Source of the DNA: Desulfobacterales bacterium
GTDB taxonomy: Bacteria; Desulfobacterota; Syntrophobacteria; B119-G9
Assembly: GCA_026992215.1 (NCBI GenBank)
Contig: JALXAI010000473.1
Location: 1 to 12,282, forward strand
Reading direction: 5' to 3'
Length of the DNA stretch: 12,282 nucleotides
Within the stretch, counting starts at the first letter, position 1, and the number at the start of each line of letters is the position of its first letter. Below, piece by piece: positions 1 through 7,243 of this stretch. The translations under genes were made by a program, and so were the position numbers. Below the pieces are notes generated by a model. It did no database searches and had not been told where the DNA came from. It saw only the letters and a program-made list of their open reading frames with translations.

Positions 1-47
1 CGGCAATGAATGGTTTATAGAGAACAATGCTACAAAATCTCCAAGGG

Positions 48-272
48 CTACTCTAACACGCACTCAACTTCATTGCCATATGGCACAATTATAGGCGGAT
101 CTGCGAAGCAAACGATGGTTTTCGTTTCATTGTGCTTTAGACCCAGGTTTTCCCACCCCGCTTCAGGAACCTGGAATCCCACCTCCCGGAATTCAGGCTG
201 CAAGGGACAAGGGGAAAAGGGTGGAATGAAAAAACACTCAACCCTTTCAACCTTCTCAACCTCTTCAACAGA
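48..272 (-). pseudogene. startless open frame, probable decayed coding fragment
   Basis: On the minus strand an open frame runs from just after a TGA (273-275) to a TAG at 48-50, about 74 codons with no ATG. Its 5' part is the 9-bp repeat at 239-270, read as Val-Glu-Glu/Lys/Arg units. It then continues into a coding-like stretch with GFQVPEAGWENLGLKHNE and ends in IIVPYGNEVECVLE. Possible starts are TTG at 201-203 or GTG at 180-182, neither with a convincing spaced Shine-Dalgarno. I do not recognise a family. The composition (mixed acidic, hydrophobic and Gly/Pro residues) looks more protein-like than the opposing plus-strand frame. The lack of a start suggests a remnant, or chance. Confidence 0.25.
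239..270 (-). repeat. degenerate 9-bp tandem repeat, copy A
   Basis: Read on the plus strand this is CAACCCTTT, CAACCTTCT, CAACCTCTT and a partial CAACA. On the minus strand the unit is GTTGARRRG, coding Val-Glu-Lys/Arg/Glu in one frame. It lies about 310 bases upstream of the antitoxin start. A second array of the same unit and orientation lies just after the toxin gene at 1222-1257. Confidence 0.7.
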
Positions 273-467
273 TCATTATTCAGAAGCCCCACGATCCGCT
301 CTTCTGCGCTCAAATGGACTTCTTCTCATCGTCTTCGAGCATTGGACTACCGGGATTAAGATCGAAAATAAGACACGCAAAAACGTTACATGTCTTAAAG
401 TAAGTATTCTAACGTATAACGAACAGCTAAAGATTTTACTTGCGGTTTGGTTCTGTTGGTTTATTCC
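273..467. other. non-coding stretch upstream of toxin-antitoxin promoter
   Basis: I see no supported gene here. A weak inverted repeat TAAGACA (369-375) and TGTCTTA (391-397) with a 15-base spacer is the only structure noticed. The minus strand has short stop-interrupted frames and no Shine-Dalgarno. The 162-codon plus-strand frame starting at base 10 that crosses this stretch has no ribosome binding site and reads through the repeat, so it is not taken as a gene. Confidence 0.5.
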
Positions 468-496
468 TTGCCCTACTCAGATGACTATGGTATTAT
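468..496 (+). promoter_or_regulatory. sigma70-like promoter of the toxin-antitoxin operon
   Basis: A -35 box TTGCCC (468-473), a 17-base spacer and a -10 box TATTAT (491-496; 5 of 6 to consensus) place transcription start near 503. The leader would be about 75 bases before the antitoxin ATG at 579. The -10 box sits inside an inverted repeat (481-507), the arrangement expected of an autoregulated toxin-antitoxin promoter. Confidence 0.55.
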
Positions 497-530
497 GACC
501 ATGTCATGTGAAGGTTATTTTCACAACCTT
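481..530. promoter_or_regulatory. candidate operator: two inverted repeats over the promoter
   Basis: The first repeat is ATGACTATGG (481-490) against CCATGTCAT (499-507). The arms are complementary apart from one extra T in the left arm, and they enclose the -10 box. The second is AAGGTT (511-516) against AACCTT (525-530), just past the expected start site; TGTGAA/TTCACA (507-512/520-525) overlaps it. In this family the antitoxin-toxin complex commonly binds palindromes at its own promoter. That function is inferred here, not shown. Confidence 0.4.
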
Positions 531-578
531 TGATCGGCGGGGGAGTTTATTTAACCACGCCACGTTTAAGGGGTGGGC

Positions 579-812
579 ATGGAACAAAGGATCTCGAAGT
601 CTAAATTTAAGCCCAGGGCCCTTGAATATTTTCGTCAGGTGGAAAAAACGGGCAGGGAAATAATTATTACAGACAGGGGGAAGCCCGTGTTAAAGATTGT
701 TCCCTACACGGAAGATCCTGAAAAAGAACTTGAGATGCTCCGAGGCACGCTCGTCAAGTACGATGCTCCCACTGATCCTGTCGGTATCGAAGATTGGGAA
801 GCTCTGTCATGA
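579..812 (+). CDS. type II antitoxin, Phd/YefM-like (partner of PIN toxin)
   Basis: This 77-residue protein should neutralise the toxin encoded immediately downstream and repress the shared promoter. Residues about 3-42 form a Phd/YefM-like N-terminal DNA-binding fold, with SKFKPRALEYFRQVEKTG followed by the strand pair IIITDRGKPVLKIVPY that is characteristic of the family. The acidic C-terminal tail (EDPEKELEMLRGTLVKYDAP) is the part that usually wraps around the toxin. ATG 579 is preferred over an in-frame GTG at 573, because the purine-rich AAGGGG at 568-573 is then correctly spaced. The stop overlaps the toxin ATG (ATGA), indicating translational coupling. The family is clear from sequence; actual neutralisation is inferred. 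Confidence 0.9.
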   Translation: MEQRISKSKFKPRALEYFRQVEKTGREIIITDRGKPVLKIVPYTEDPEKELEMLRGTLVKYDAPTDPVGIEDWEALS

Positions 813-1204
813 TCGTTTTGGACACCCACGTATGGGTATGGTACGTGAGCGACCCTAATCAACTTTCCGAAAGAGCCATTGAATATCTGGAGAAGGCAAG
901 GAAGCAAAGGCGCATATATATTTCCTCCATCAGCGCATGGGAAGTCGCGTTGCTCGCAAAAAAAGGACGGTTGCAGTTTACTATCGATGTAACTGATTGG
1001 ATTTCCAGGAGCGAAAAATTACCCTTTTTCACTTTTATACCTGTCGACAACAATATAGCGGTAAGGTCCGTGCACCTTTCCGGCTTTGTCAACCCCGACC
1101 CTGCCGACCGCATCATAATAGCCACCGCGCTCACCCTCGGAACGCCGGTAGTCACTAAGGATGAGAAAATCCACGCCTTCAGGGACGTTCAAGTCATCTG
1201 GTAA
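809..1204 (+). CDS. vapC: VapC-type PIN-domain ribonuclease toxin
   Basis: This is a 131-residue single PIN domain, the usual length for VapC toxins, which are metal-dependent RNases that cleave tRNA or rRNA when freed from the antitoxin. The acidic active-site residues are all visible: Asp5 in MIVLDTHVWVW, Glu45 in SAWEVALL, Asp97/Asp100 in NPDPADRIIIATA and Asp118 in VVTKDEKI. ATG 809 overlaps the antitoxin stop by four bases. An in-frame TTG at 794 would overlap further and has no ribosome binding site, so it was not used. The gene appears intact and probably active. The RNA target cannot be read from sequence. Downstream is the second 9-bp repeat array rather than a terminator. Confidence 0.95.
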   Translation: MIVLDTHVWVWYVSDPNQLSERAIEYLEKARKQRRIYISSISAWEVALLAKKGRLQFTIDVTDWISRSEKLPFFTFIPVDNNIAVRSVHLSGFVNPDPADRIIIATALTLGTPVVTKDEKIHAFRDVQVIW

Positions 1205-1800
1205 GAAAAATTTAAAACTTAGAATCTCTTCAACCATTTCTACTTTCTCAATCATTTTATATTTCCTCCTCTAAGAACCATTACCTGTACTTTCTCCTCC
1301 AACACTCTCTCTTTGTTATTCGTGGTGTTTCATCAATCCGCGGATATCAGGATAGATATTCGGGCTGGCATGAACTTCAATTTAGGGGCATATTCAGGCC
1401 TTCATCCTCGAGCCTCCGCAGCCATTGTCTTGCTCGCCCGCATCCGCCAAAACAAAGATTCTCCCGGCCTGGCAGGTTTCTTAAAGGCACTGGAATCATT
1501 TACCTGATCTTGCTGCCTGCGGAAGATAAAAATCCTGTGCCTTAGATCCTGCGTCTTTCGAGACAGCTATTCGGGCTTGAGAGAGTCGCGGCAAAAATTC
1601 TAAACATCCAAGCCCCTACAAATGGGGTGAACTACTGGCAAAATTGTGTTATTCTTCTCTTCGGTCATGATAACCTACTTCAGCCAGTTGGGCTGCCATG
1701 GCCAAACTTATACGGAGTTTTATCCTTGGTTTGGGCCGTCTCAACATGACGGGAATTCGGCAAAAAGCCGTGAATCCGCCTGCAACGAAGAAATGCCGCG
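1205..1800. other. 596-base stretch without a confident gene
   Basis: Apart from the repeat at 1222-1257 I can support no complete gene. On the minus strand there is a chain of short frames. 1600-1668 is 22 codons from an ATG with AGG nearby. 1496-1615 is 39 codons, startless, containing EFLPRLSQARIAVSKDAG. 1377-1499 is 40 codons, opening with an ATG that overlaps the previous stop as ATGA and containing GRENLCFGGCGRARQW. They may be the broken parts of one element or an interspersed repeat. The 64-codon plus-strand frame 1313-1507 lies opposite and is less convincing. No strong promoter for the nuclease operon was found. Confidence 0.5.
1222..1257 (-). repeat. degenerate 9-bp tandem repeat, copy B
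   Basis: Plus-strand units are GAATCTCTT, CAACCATTT, CTACTTTCT and CAATCATTT, with the same period and orientation as copy A (239-270) but more degenerate. On the minus strand it reads Met-Ile-Glu-Lys-Val-Glu-Met-Val-Glu-Glu after an ATG at 1253-1255, with GGAGG about 9 bases upstream. That frame runs antisense into vapC and is not taken as a gene. Confidence 0.65.
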
Positions 1801-3066
1801 ATGATCAAGTTCCTTCACGCCGCCGATATTCATCTTGATAGCCCGTTGCGCAAGCTTGAAGCTTACGAGGGTGCGCCGGTTGAAGAGATGCGCCATGCCA
1901 CTCGCCGCGCCTTCGAAAATATGCTGGAGCTTGCCGTGGATGAGCGGGTCGACTTCGTATTGATTGCTGGCGATCTCTACGACGGTGACTGGAAAGATTA
2001 TAATACCGGTCTTTACCTGGTATCCCGGCTCGGGAAACTTCGTGAAGCAAAAATCCCTGTTTTTATCGTGGCCGGAAACCATGATGCGCTAAGCAAAATA
2101 ACCAGGACGTTGAAACTCCCTGAAGGAGTAACCATGTTTCCTTCAAACAGGGCCGTTACGATTGCACTGGACGACGTTGGAGTAGCCATACATGGCCGGA
2201 GTTTTAGTACGGCTGTTATGAAAAAGAACCTGGCACGAAAGTACCCGGAAGCAATACCGGGTTACTTTAACATTGGTCTTCTGCATACCTCGCTAAACGG
2301 CAGGGAAGGCCATGAGACTTACGCTCCATGCAGCGTTGATGATTTATTGAACAAGGGATACGATTACTGGGCGCTGGGCCATGCTCACCAGAGGGAAATT
2401 GTCCACGCGCAGGAACCGGTTATTGCGTTTTCGGGAAACACCCAGGGCCGGCATATTCGAGAGAGCGGCTCCAGGGGTTGCTTCCTCGTCAGCGTCGATG
2501 ATACCGATAAGGTCAGCGTTAATTTCAGAAGCCTCGACGTGGTGAGATGGGAAAAGATTACCGTTGATGCGAGAGGCGCTGAAAACGCCTTCAGTGTGGT
2601 GGATAAATTCAAAGCGGAGCTGCAGAAGCTGATTGAGAAAAACGGCAGCATTCCCTTAATAGTCAGGGTCGAAATAGAAGGAAGCACGCCGGCGCACGCG
2701 GAGCTTGCAAGCGACATAGAGCGATGGGCAAACGAGGTGCGCTCCGCCACCATCGATGCAAGCGGCGGTAACGCCTGCATAGAAAAGGTAAGGGTACTGA
2801 CTTCGTATCCAACGGATGCAAGTCACTTATACTTTAAAGAAGGACCCATGGGCGAGCTCAATCAATACCTTGATGAGCTTGTCTCTGACCCCGATGAATT
2901 GATCGCACTGGGACATCTCCTTGATAGCCTTGTAAAAAAAATGCCTCCTGAGTTGAGAAAAAATGCCGAAAGCTTAAACCCCGGTGATCCTGAGTGGGTC
3001 GCTCGGGTAATCAAGCAAATCAAGCCGTTGCTGATGCAAAGATTGCTGGACAGGGAGACTTCGTAA
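1801..3066 (+). CDS. YhaO/SbcD-like metallophosphoesterase DNA nuclease
   Basis: This 421-residue protein has a calcineurin-like phosphoesterase domain at residues 1-230. All metal-binding motifs of the Mre11/SbcD family are present: Asp9 and His11 in HAADIHLD, Asp58 in IAGDLYDGD, Asn93-His94-Asp95 in AGNHD, His162 in LLHTSL, and His194/His196 in GHAHQRE. Residues 230-421 form a capping and partner-binding region that is poorly conserved in the family. The length and the ATPase gene overlapping its stop by one base (TAATG) match the YhaO-YhaN arrangement known from Bacillus better than classical sbcDC. Its likely role is the nuclease subunit of a DNA-end processing complex in the cytoplasm. 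ATG 1801 has only a weak purine tract (GAAGAAA) upstream, but the first motif begins at residue 6, so a later start is excluded. Confidence 0.93.
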   Translation: MIKFLHAADIHLDSPLRKLEAYEGAPVEEMRHATRRAFENMLELAVDERVDFVLIAGDLYDGDWKDYNTGLYLVSRLGKLREAKIPVFIVAGNHDALSKITRTLKLPEGVTMFPSNRAVTIALDDVGVAIHGRSFSTAVMKKNLARKYPEAIPGYFNIGLLHTSLNGREGHETYAPCSVDDLLNKGYDYWALGHAHQREIVHAQEPVIAFSGNTQGRHIRESGSRGCFLVSVDDTDKVSVNFRSLDVVRWEKITVDARGAENAFSVVDKFKAELQKLIEKNGSIPLIVRVEIEGSTPAHAELASDIERWANEVRSATIDASGGNACIEKVRVLTSYPTDASHLYFKEGPMGELNQYLDELVSDPDELIALGHLLDSLVKKMPPELRKNAESLNPGDPEWVARVIKQIKPLLMQRLLDRETS

Positions 3067-6000
3067 TGAAGATCCTTAAGTTAAAGCTCATAGCTTTCGG
3101 TCCCTTTACCGACATGATTATTGACTTCGAAAAGGGAAACGGAGATTTCCACCTTGTATATGGGCCAAACGAGGCCGGAAAAAGTTCTGCGCTGAGAGGG
3201 TTGAGGCAGGCACTCTTCGGAATTCCTTTGCGATCCCCCGACAACTTCCTGCATCCAAATCAACGAATGCGCATCGGTGCGGTACTTCAGCACAGCGACG
3301 GCAGTGTTATCGATTTTATTCGGCGAAAGGGCAGGGGTAATACTCTTCGTGCCGGCAACGACAGAGATCTTCTGGACGAAAAAGCCCTTGCCGGATTTCT
3401 TGACGGCGTCAGCGCGGAAGCCTTCAGGACAATGTTTGGTATTGGCCACGAAGACCTGGTGCGGGGAGGCCGGGAAATTATACAGGGAAGTGGCAACGTT
3501 GGACAGGCGCTTTTTGCTGCAGGATCCGGCATTGCCAATCTGAGAATAATACAGGATGAGCTTCAAAGAGAAGCCGAAGCCCTTTTTTCGCCTGCAGCAT
3601 CCAGGAAGAAGATCAACCAGGCGCTCGCAGAATTGGAAGAAAACCGAACTTTACTGCGCAAGGCCGAGTTGCCGTGCTTCAAATGGGAAAAGCATGACAG
3701 GGTCTTGCGGGAAGCCACTGACAGAAGGAAAAAACTGGACGGTGAACTCGCGAGGAAGTTCGCTGAGAAAAACAGGCTTGAGCGAATTAAAGAAGCCCTT
3801 CCATTGATCGCACGCAGAAGGGAACTTCTCGGGGACTTGGAGGAACACGCGGATACTGTCCTCCTTCCGGAAGACTTCGGAGAAAGACGTGTCAACCTTC
3901 TTTCTGCTCTCGGGAACTTGCAAAACCAGAAGGAAGAAGCGTTCAGGGCACTTGAGGAAACAGAAAAGAAAATAGCGAAGCTCGAAGTGCCTCAGCCTGT
4001 TATTGATAACGATGAAGCCATCGAAGAGTTGTATCAACGGCTGGGGAGTTACAAGAAAGCGGAGAAAGACCGTATTCAGTTAGTGGCACGAAGCAGTGTA
4101 CTGCTGAATGAAGCAAAAGAAATTCTTTCGCGACTGGGCGATGATTTGACACTGGAGGAAGCCGACAAACTTAAACTTAAGACCGCCGAAGAGGCTCTTA
4201 TAGAAAAACTGGGCACTGAGTACGAACGCCTTGAATCAAGGCGGGAAGGTGTCGAGGAAGAAATCTTACGGCTCGACTCTTCTTTGAACAGCATCGCGGA
4301 AAAGATTGACTCTCTGGAAACTCCAAAACCTGTAGAAGCGCTAGAGCGGGAAGTGGAACGAGCCAGCGAGTATGTTTCTCTTGAAAAACATTGTAAATCC
4401 GAGTTCCTTGAAATTGAGAATTTGCAAAAAACACTGGAGAGCAAACTTGCCCGCCTGGGCCTCTGGAAAGGTGGCCTCCGGGCGCTGGACTCACTGGGGC
4501 TTCCACCTCTTGAGACCATCGACAGGTTCGAAAAACTTATGGCGGAAGCAGAGGCGGAAGTAAAACGGTTGAGCGACACGGCAAGTGAAACAGACGAAGA
4601 ATTGATCAAGATCCGGGGAAGTATCGAAAGTCTTCGGCTCGAGCAGGAAGTGCCAACAGAAGAAGATCTGGTAAATGCCAGGAAGCTGAGGGACGAGGGC
4701 TGGGATCTCGTAAAAAAGATGTGGCAGGAAGGGGAGGAAGATGGTGAACTCATCGCGCGTTTTGTGAAAGCAATCCGTCCCGGGGTTTCCCTGGATGAAG
4801 CATACGAGATAAGTGTTCAGCGTGCAGATGATATTGCTGACAGGCTAAGACGAGAAGCTGACAGGGTGGCCACAAAGGCCAAGCTTCTGGGAGACGAAAG
4901 GGTCAAAAAAGCGCTTTTTGAACGGATCGAAAAGGAACTCAGGAAAGCTGACGATAAAATGAAGCAACTGGAGCGTGAATGGGTGGAGCTATGGAAAGCT
5001 TCGGGAATCATGCCCCTGAGTCCGAGAGAGATGCGTGCCTGGACCCGGGATATACTTGGTTTAGCGGAGGAATTTTCCAGGCTCAGCGAAAGGAAAAGAC
5101 TGGCAGAAGCTAAGTGGGAGGATATCGAGAATCAAAGGAAAGCCCTGAGTGAGTGTCTACGTACCATAGGAGGATCGTCTCAACCGGATAAGGAGGAATC
5201 TTTGTCCAAACTGGTCACACAAGCAATCAGGATCATAAAAGCGCAGGAGAAACTCATATCAAAAAGGGAAAAACTTTTAGACGAGCAAAAATCCAGGCAG
5301 AAAGACCTGCGGGAAGCCCGCGATAAGGCAAGGCGCATCGAGGCGGACTTCAATAGCTGGAAACAAAAATGGCGAAAGGCTCTCAGCCCCCTGGGCCTTT
5401 CAGCCGACACCGACCCCGTAGAAGCAAAGGCGTTTCTGGCAGAGCTTAAGGAACTCTTTAACAGGTTAAAGGAAGCAGAGACACTTCAAAAACGAATTAA
5501 AGGAATCGAAAGGGACGCCGACCAATTTGCGAGAGACCTGCTGGATCTGTCTCAAAGGATTGCTCCTGAGCTGGTGGAAAAAGAACCCGAACAAATAGCG
5601 ATGGAGCTGAACAGCAGGCTCAGGCGCGCCCGAGTCGCAAAAGCGACTTTCGAAGAACTCAAAAAGCAGAAGGAAAAGCTGGCCAAAAAGCTGAGAGATG
5701 CGGAGAAAAAGCTTGGGGATATTATGGCGGCGCTCAACAACATGTGCAACGAGGCCCGATGTAAGAGTTACGACGAGCTGATTATAGCCGAGAAACGTTC
5801 AAAGGCCAGGAGAGAACTTGAGCGCGATCTTAGAGAAGTTGAAAATCAGCTGAGAAAACTTGGTGCTGGATTAACGGTTGATGAATTTGTTGCCGATGCC
5901 GTGTTGGTTGATCCCGATACAATTGATGGTCGAGTCCGGCAGTTGAAAGATGAGATAGAAGGACTTGAAGTGGAGCGCACTGAACTCGACCAAACCATTG

Positions 6001-6590
6001 GAAGTGAGAAAACCGTGCTTGGGACTATGACAGGCGGTGCTACGGCAGCCGAGCTTGCGGAGCAGAGACAGCAAATCCTTGCGCGCCTGGAAAGCGACGT
6101 TGAAAAATACGTTCGATTAAAGATCGCTTCCGCCGTTCTGGGTCGGGCCATAGAGCGCTACCGGGCTAAACACCAGGGACCTATCCTTGAGCGTACAAAC
6201 GAATTGTTTTCGAAACTTACGCTGGGTTCTTTCGAGGGAATCAGGGCGGAATACGACGAAAAGGGAGAACCGGTGCTTATGGGCGTTCGGCCTGGCGGCC
6301 GTCACCTGGTGGGGGTTGAAGGTATGAGCGATGGTACAACCGATCAACTTTACCTGGCGCTTCGGTTGGCAAGCATTGAGATGTACCTCGAGAACAACGA
6401 ACCCATGCCGTTTGTGGTGGATGACATACTGATCCGGTTTGACAATGAGCGGGCAATGGCAGCGCTCGAAGTGCTGAAAGACTTCTCCGCCAAGACCCAG
6501 GTGATCTTTTTTACACATCACAGTCACCTGGTAGAACTGGCAGAAAAAAGCTTAAGCTCAGCAATATCAAAGCATTATCTTGGTACCTGA
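3066..6590 (+). CDS. YhaN-like SMC/Rad50-type AAA ATPase
   Basis: This 1174-residue ATPase is the probable partner of the upstream nuclease. The N-terminal ATPase half has Walker A GPNEAGKS at residues 33-40, inside an AAA_27/YhaN-type domain of about 200 residues. Residues about 200-1000 are Glu/Lys/Arg/Leu-rich long coiled coils. The C-terminal half has the ABC signature SDGTTDQLYLALRLA (1088-1102), Walker B FVVDDI with Asp1119-Asp1120, and an H-loop FFTHH near 1148-1152. No CXXC zinc hook is present; the nearest pair is CNEARC around residue 893, with four residues between the cysteines. The start is ATG 3066, overlapping the nuclease stop, with AGGGAG at 3053-3058. A longer in-frame start at 2994 lies inside the nuclease gene and is rejected. 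The 3' end overlaps a possible convergent small gene by 24 bases. Confidence 0.93.
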   Translation: MKILKLKLIAFGPFTDMIIDFEKGNGDFHLVYGPNEAGKSSALRGLRQALFGIPLRSPDNFLHPNQRMRIGAVLQHSDGSVIDFIRRKGRGNTLRAGNDRDLLDEKALAGFLDGVSAEAFRTMFGIGHEDLVRGGREIIQGSGNVGQALFAAGSGIANLRIIQDELQREAEALFSPAASRKKINQALAELEENRTLLRKAELPCFKWEKHDRVLREATDRRKKLDGELARKFAEKNRLERIKEALPLIARRRELLGDLEEHADTVLLPEDFGERRVNLLSALGNLQNQKEEAFRALEETEKKIAKLEVPQPVIDNDEAIEELYQRLGSYKKAEKDRIQLVARSSVLLNEAKEILSRLGDDLTLEEADKLKLKTAEEALIEKLGTEYERLESRREGVEEEILRLDSSLNSIAEKIDSLETPKPVEALEREVERASEYVSLEKHCKSEFLEIENLQKTLESKLARLGLWKGGLRALDSLGLPPLETIDRFEKLMAEAEAEVKRLSDTASETDEELIKIRGSIESLRLEQEVPTEEDLVNARKLRDEGWDLVKKMWQEGEEDGELIARFVKAIRPGVSLDEAYEISVQRADDIADRLRREADRVATKAKLLGDERVKKALFERIEKELRKADDKMKQLEREWVELWKASGIMPLSPREMRAWTRDILGLAEEFSRLSERKRLAEAKWEDIENQRKALSECLRTIGGSSQPDKEESLSKLVTQAIRIIKAQEKLISKREKLLDEQKSRQKDLREARDKARRIEADFNSWKQKWRKALSPLGLSADTDPVEAKAFLAELKELFNRLKEAETLQKRIKGIERDADQFARDLLDLSQRIAPELVEKEPEQIAMELNSRLRRARVAKATFEELKKQKEKLAKKLRDAEKKLGDIMAALNNMCNEARCKSYDELIIAEKRSKARRELERDLREVENQLRKLGAGLTVDEFVADAVLVDPDTIDGRVRQLKDEIEGLEVERTELDQTIGSEKTVLGTMTGGATAAELAEQRQQILARLESDVEKYVRLKIASAVLGRAIERYRAKHQGPILERTNELFSKLTLGSFEGIRAEYDEKGEPVLMGVRPGGRHLVGVEGMSDGTTDQLYLALRLASIEMYLENNEPMPFVVDDILIRFDNERAMAALEVLKDFSAKTQVIFFTHHSHLVELAEKSLSSAISKHYLGT

Positions 6591-6695
6591 TAACGCCTCT
6601 TTCGAAAAGGTTTGGCTTATCCATCCCATCTGGTCCACTCCAGCAACCAATTCGAATATCTCGCTCATTATGGTATTCCTGTTTTTACAGGCCAT
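6567..6695 (-). CDS. possible 42-residue small protein, function unknown
   Basis: A 43-codon minus-strand frame begins at ATG 6693-6695, exactly five bases after a perfect AAGGAGG (6701-6707 on the minus strand). That is the strongest Shine-Dalgarno in the window. The product contains MSEIFELVAGVDQMGWISQ and has no cysteine pair beyond Cys3, no signal peptide and no membrane helix. The frame could extend upstream to 6770, but the ribosome site argues for the inner ATG. It lies 162 bases after the membrane-protein gene 6858-7220 and could be the last gene of that minus-strand cluster. It overlaps the 3' end of the ATPase gene tail to tail. No family was recognised, and it could still be a chance frame. 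Confidence 0.4.
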   Translation of the reverse strand: MACKNRNTIMSEIFELVAGVDQMGWISQTFSKEALSGTKIML

Positions 6696-6700
6696 GGCAA

Positions 6701-6707
6701 CCTCCTT
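6701..6707 (-). promoter_or_regulatory. strong Shine-Dalgarno AAGGAGG of the small frame
   Basis: The minus strand reads AAGGAGG followed by five bases and ATG. The match to the anti-Shine-Dalgarno is complete and the spacing optimal, and this is the main reason the 42-residue frame is listed. Confidence 0.5.
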
Positions 6708-6857
6708 CCCACTTTCGTGTGTTTCAATCGTCGGAAAAGGTAAGCCATGGCCTACTACGTTCTCAAACAAATCTCTTTTACAGAAAGAATGTTACATTGC
6801 TGTTCCGCTGGCAAGTGGCAGTAGCGCAACGATTAATCCAATGACCAATTTTTCTTG

Positions 6858-7220
6858 CTAGGCGAAGAAAACAAAATAGCAGGCAAGTGACAGAAATAAT
6901 CCGATCATACCAACGAAAATGAAGAAAACAAAACCAATGTCCATGACACGGCCTTGAGTTATTGCCAGTATGATTTCATTCCAGCTTATCTTTCCTTCAA
7001 TGTCCACGGCTAATCCCGAGCCTCTAACAAAGCTCTTTTGGTATATCGGTTTACCCCCTCCGCGTCTGAGGTCTCGAGCAAACCTCTCACTGAAAACCTC
7101 TTTTGCAACTTCTTGTCCTTTTCTGACACGCTTTTTTCCCCTCGCAAGGCATCCCCACACGACGCCAATGAAAAAGAGGATAAAAGAGACACCCATAATA
7201 AAGAAAAGTACGTATTTCAT
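6858..7220 (-). CDS. small protein with a membrane helix at each end, unknown function
   Basis: This 120-residue protein has a hydrophobic N-terminal helix (about residues 3-25, with FFIMGVSFILFFIGVVWG), a strongly basic stretch (RGKKRVRKGQ), a soluble middle of roughly 65 residues, and a second helix at about 96-119 (FVFFIFVGMIGLFLSLACYF). By the positive-inside rule the basic middle is probably cytoplasmic, with both helices in the inner membrane. GGGAGG sits just before the ATG, which fixes the start. It lies 97 bases downstream of the VWA gene on the same strand and may belong to the same transcript. I do not recognise the family. After the TAG the frame stays open for 21 more codons, coding another hydrophobic stretch (6795-6857). 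Confidence 0.78.
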   Translation of the reverse strand: MKYVLFFIMGVSFILFFIGVVWGCLARGKKRVRKGQEVAKEVFSERFARDLRRGGGKPIYQKSFVRGSGLAVDIEGKISWNEIILAITQGRVMDIGFVFFIFVGMIGLFLSLACYFVFFA

Positions 7221-7243
7221 AATCCTCCCTGCGTAATGTTTTG

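Noticed and set aside
10..498. 162-codon plus-strand frame before the toxin-antitoxin pair
   Set aside because: No ribosome site, Ser/Thr-rich reading of the 9-bp repeat, no recognisable domain, and its 3' end overlaps the vapBC promoter.
507..525. CRP-like site TGTGA...TCACA
   Set aside because: The half-sites are separated by 9 bases instead of the 6 required for CRP-type sites.
1019..1255. Minus-strand frame starting MIEKVEMVEE with GGAGG upstream
   Set aside because: Nearly all of it is antisense to vapC, whose active-site residues are intact; the start is simply the repeat array.
1313..1507. 64-codon plus-strand frame
   Set aside because: No clear ribosome site or domain; minus-strand frames opposite it look at least as protein-like, so neither is called as a gene.
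4076..4753. 225-codon Ser-rich minus-strand frame inside the ATPase gene
   Set aside because: It is the complement of Glu/Lys-rich coiled-coil codons; serine-rich antisense frames are expected there.
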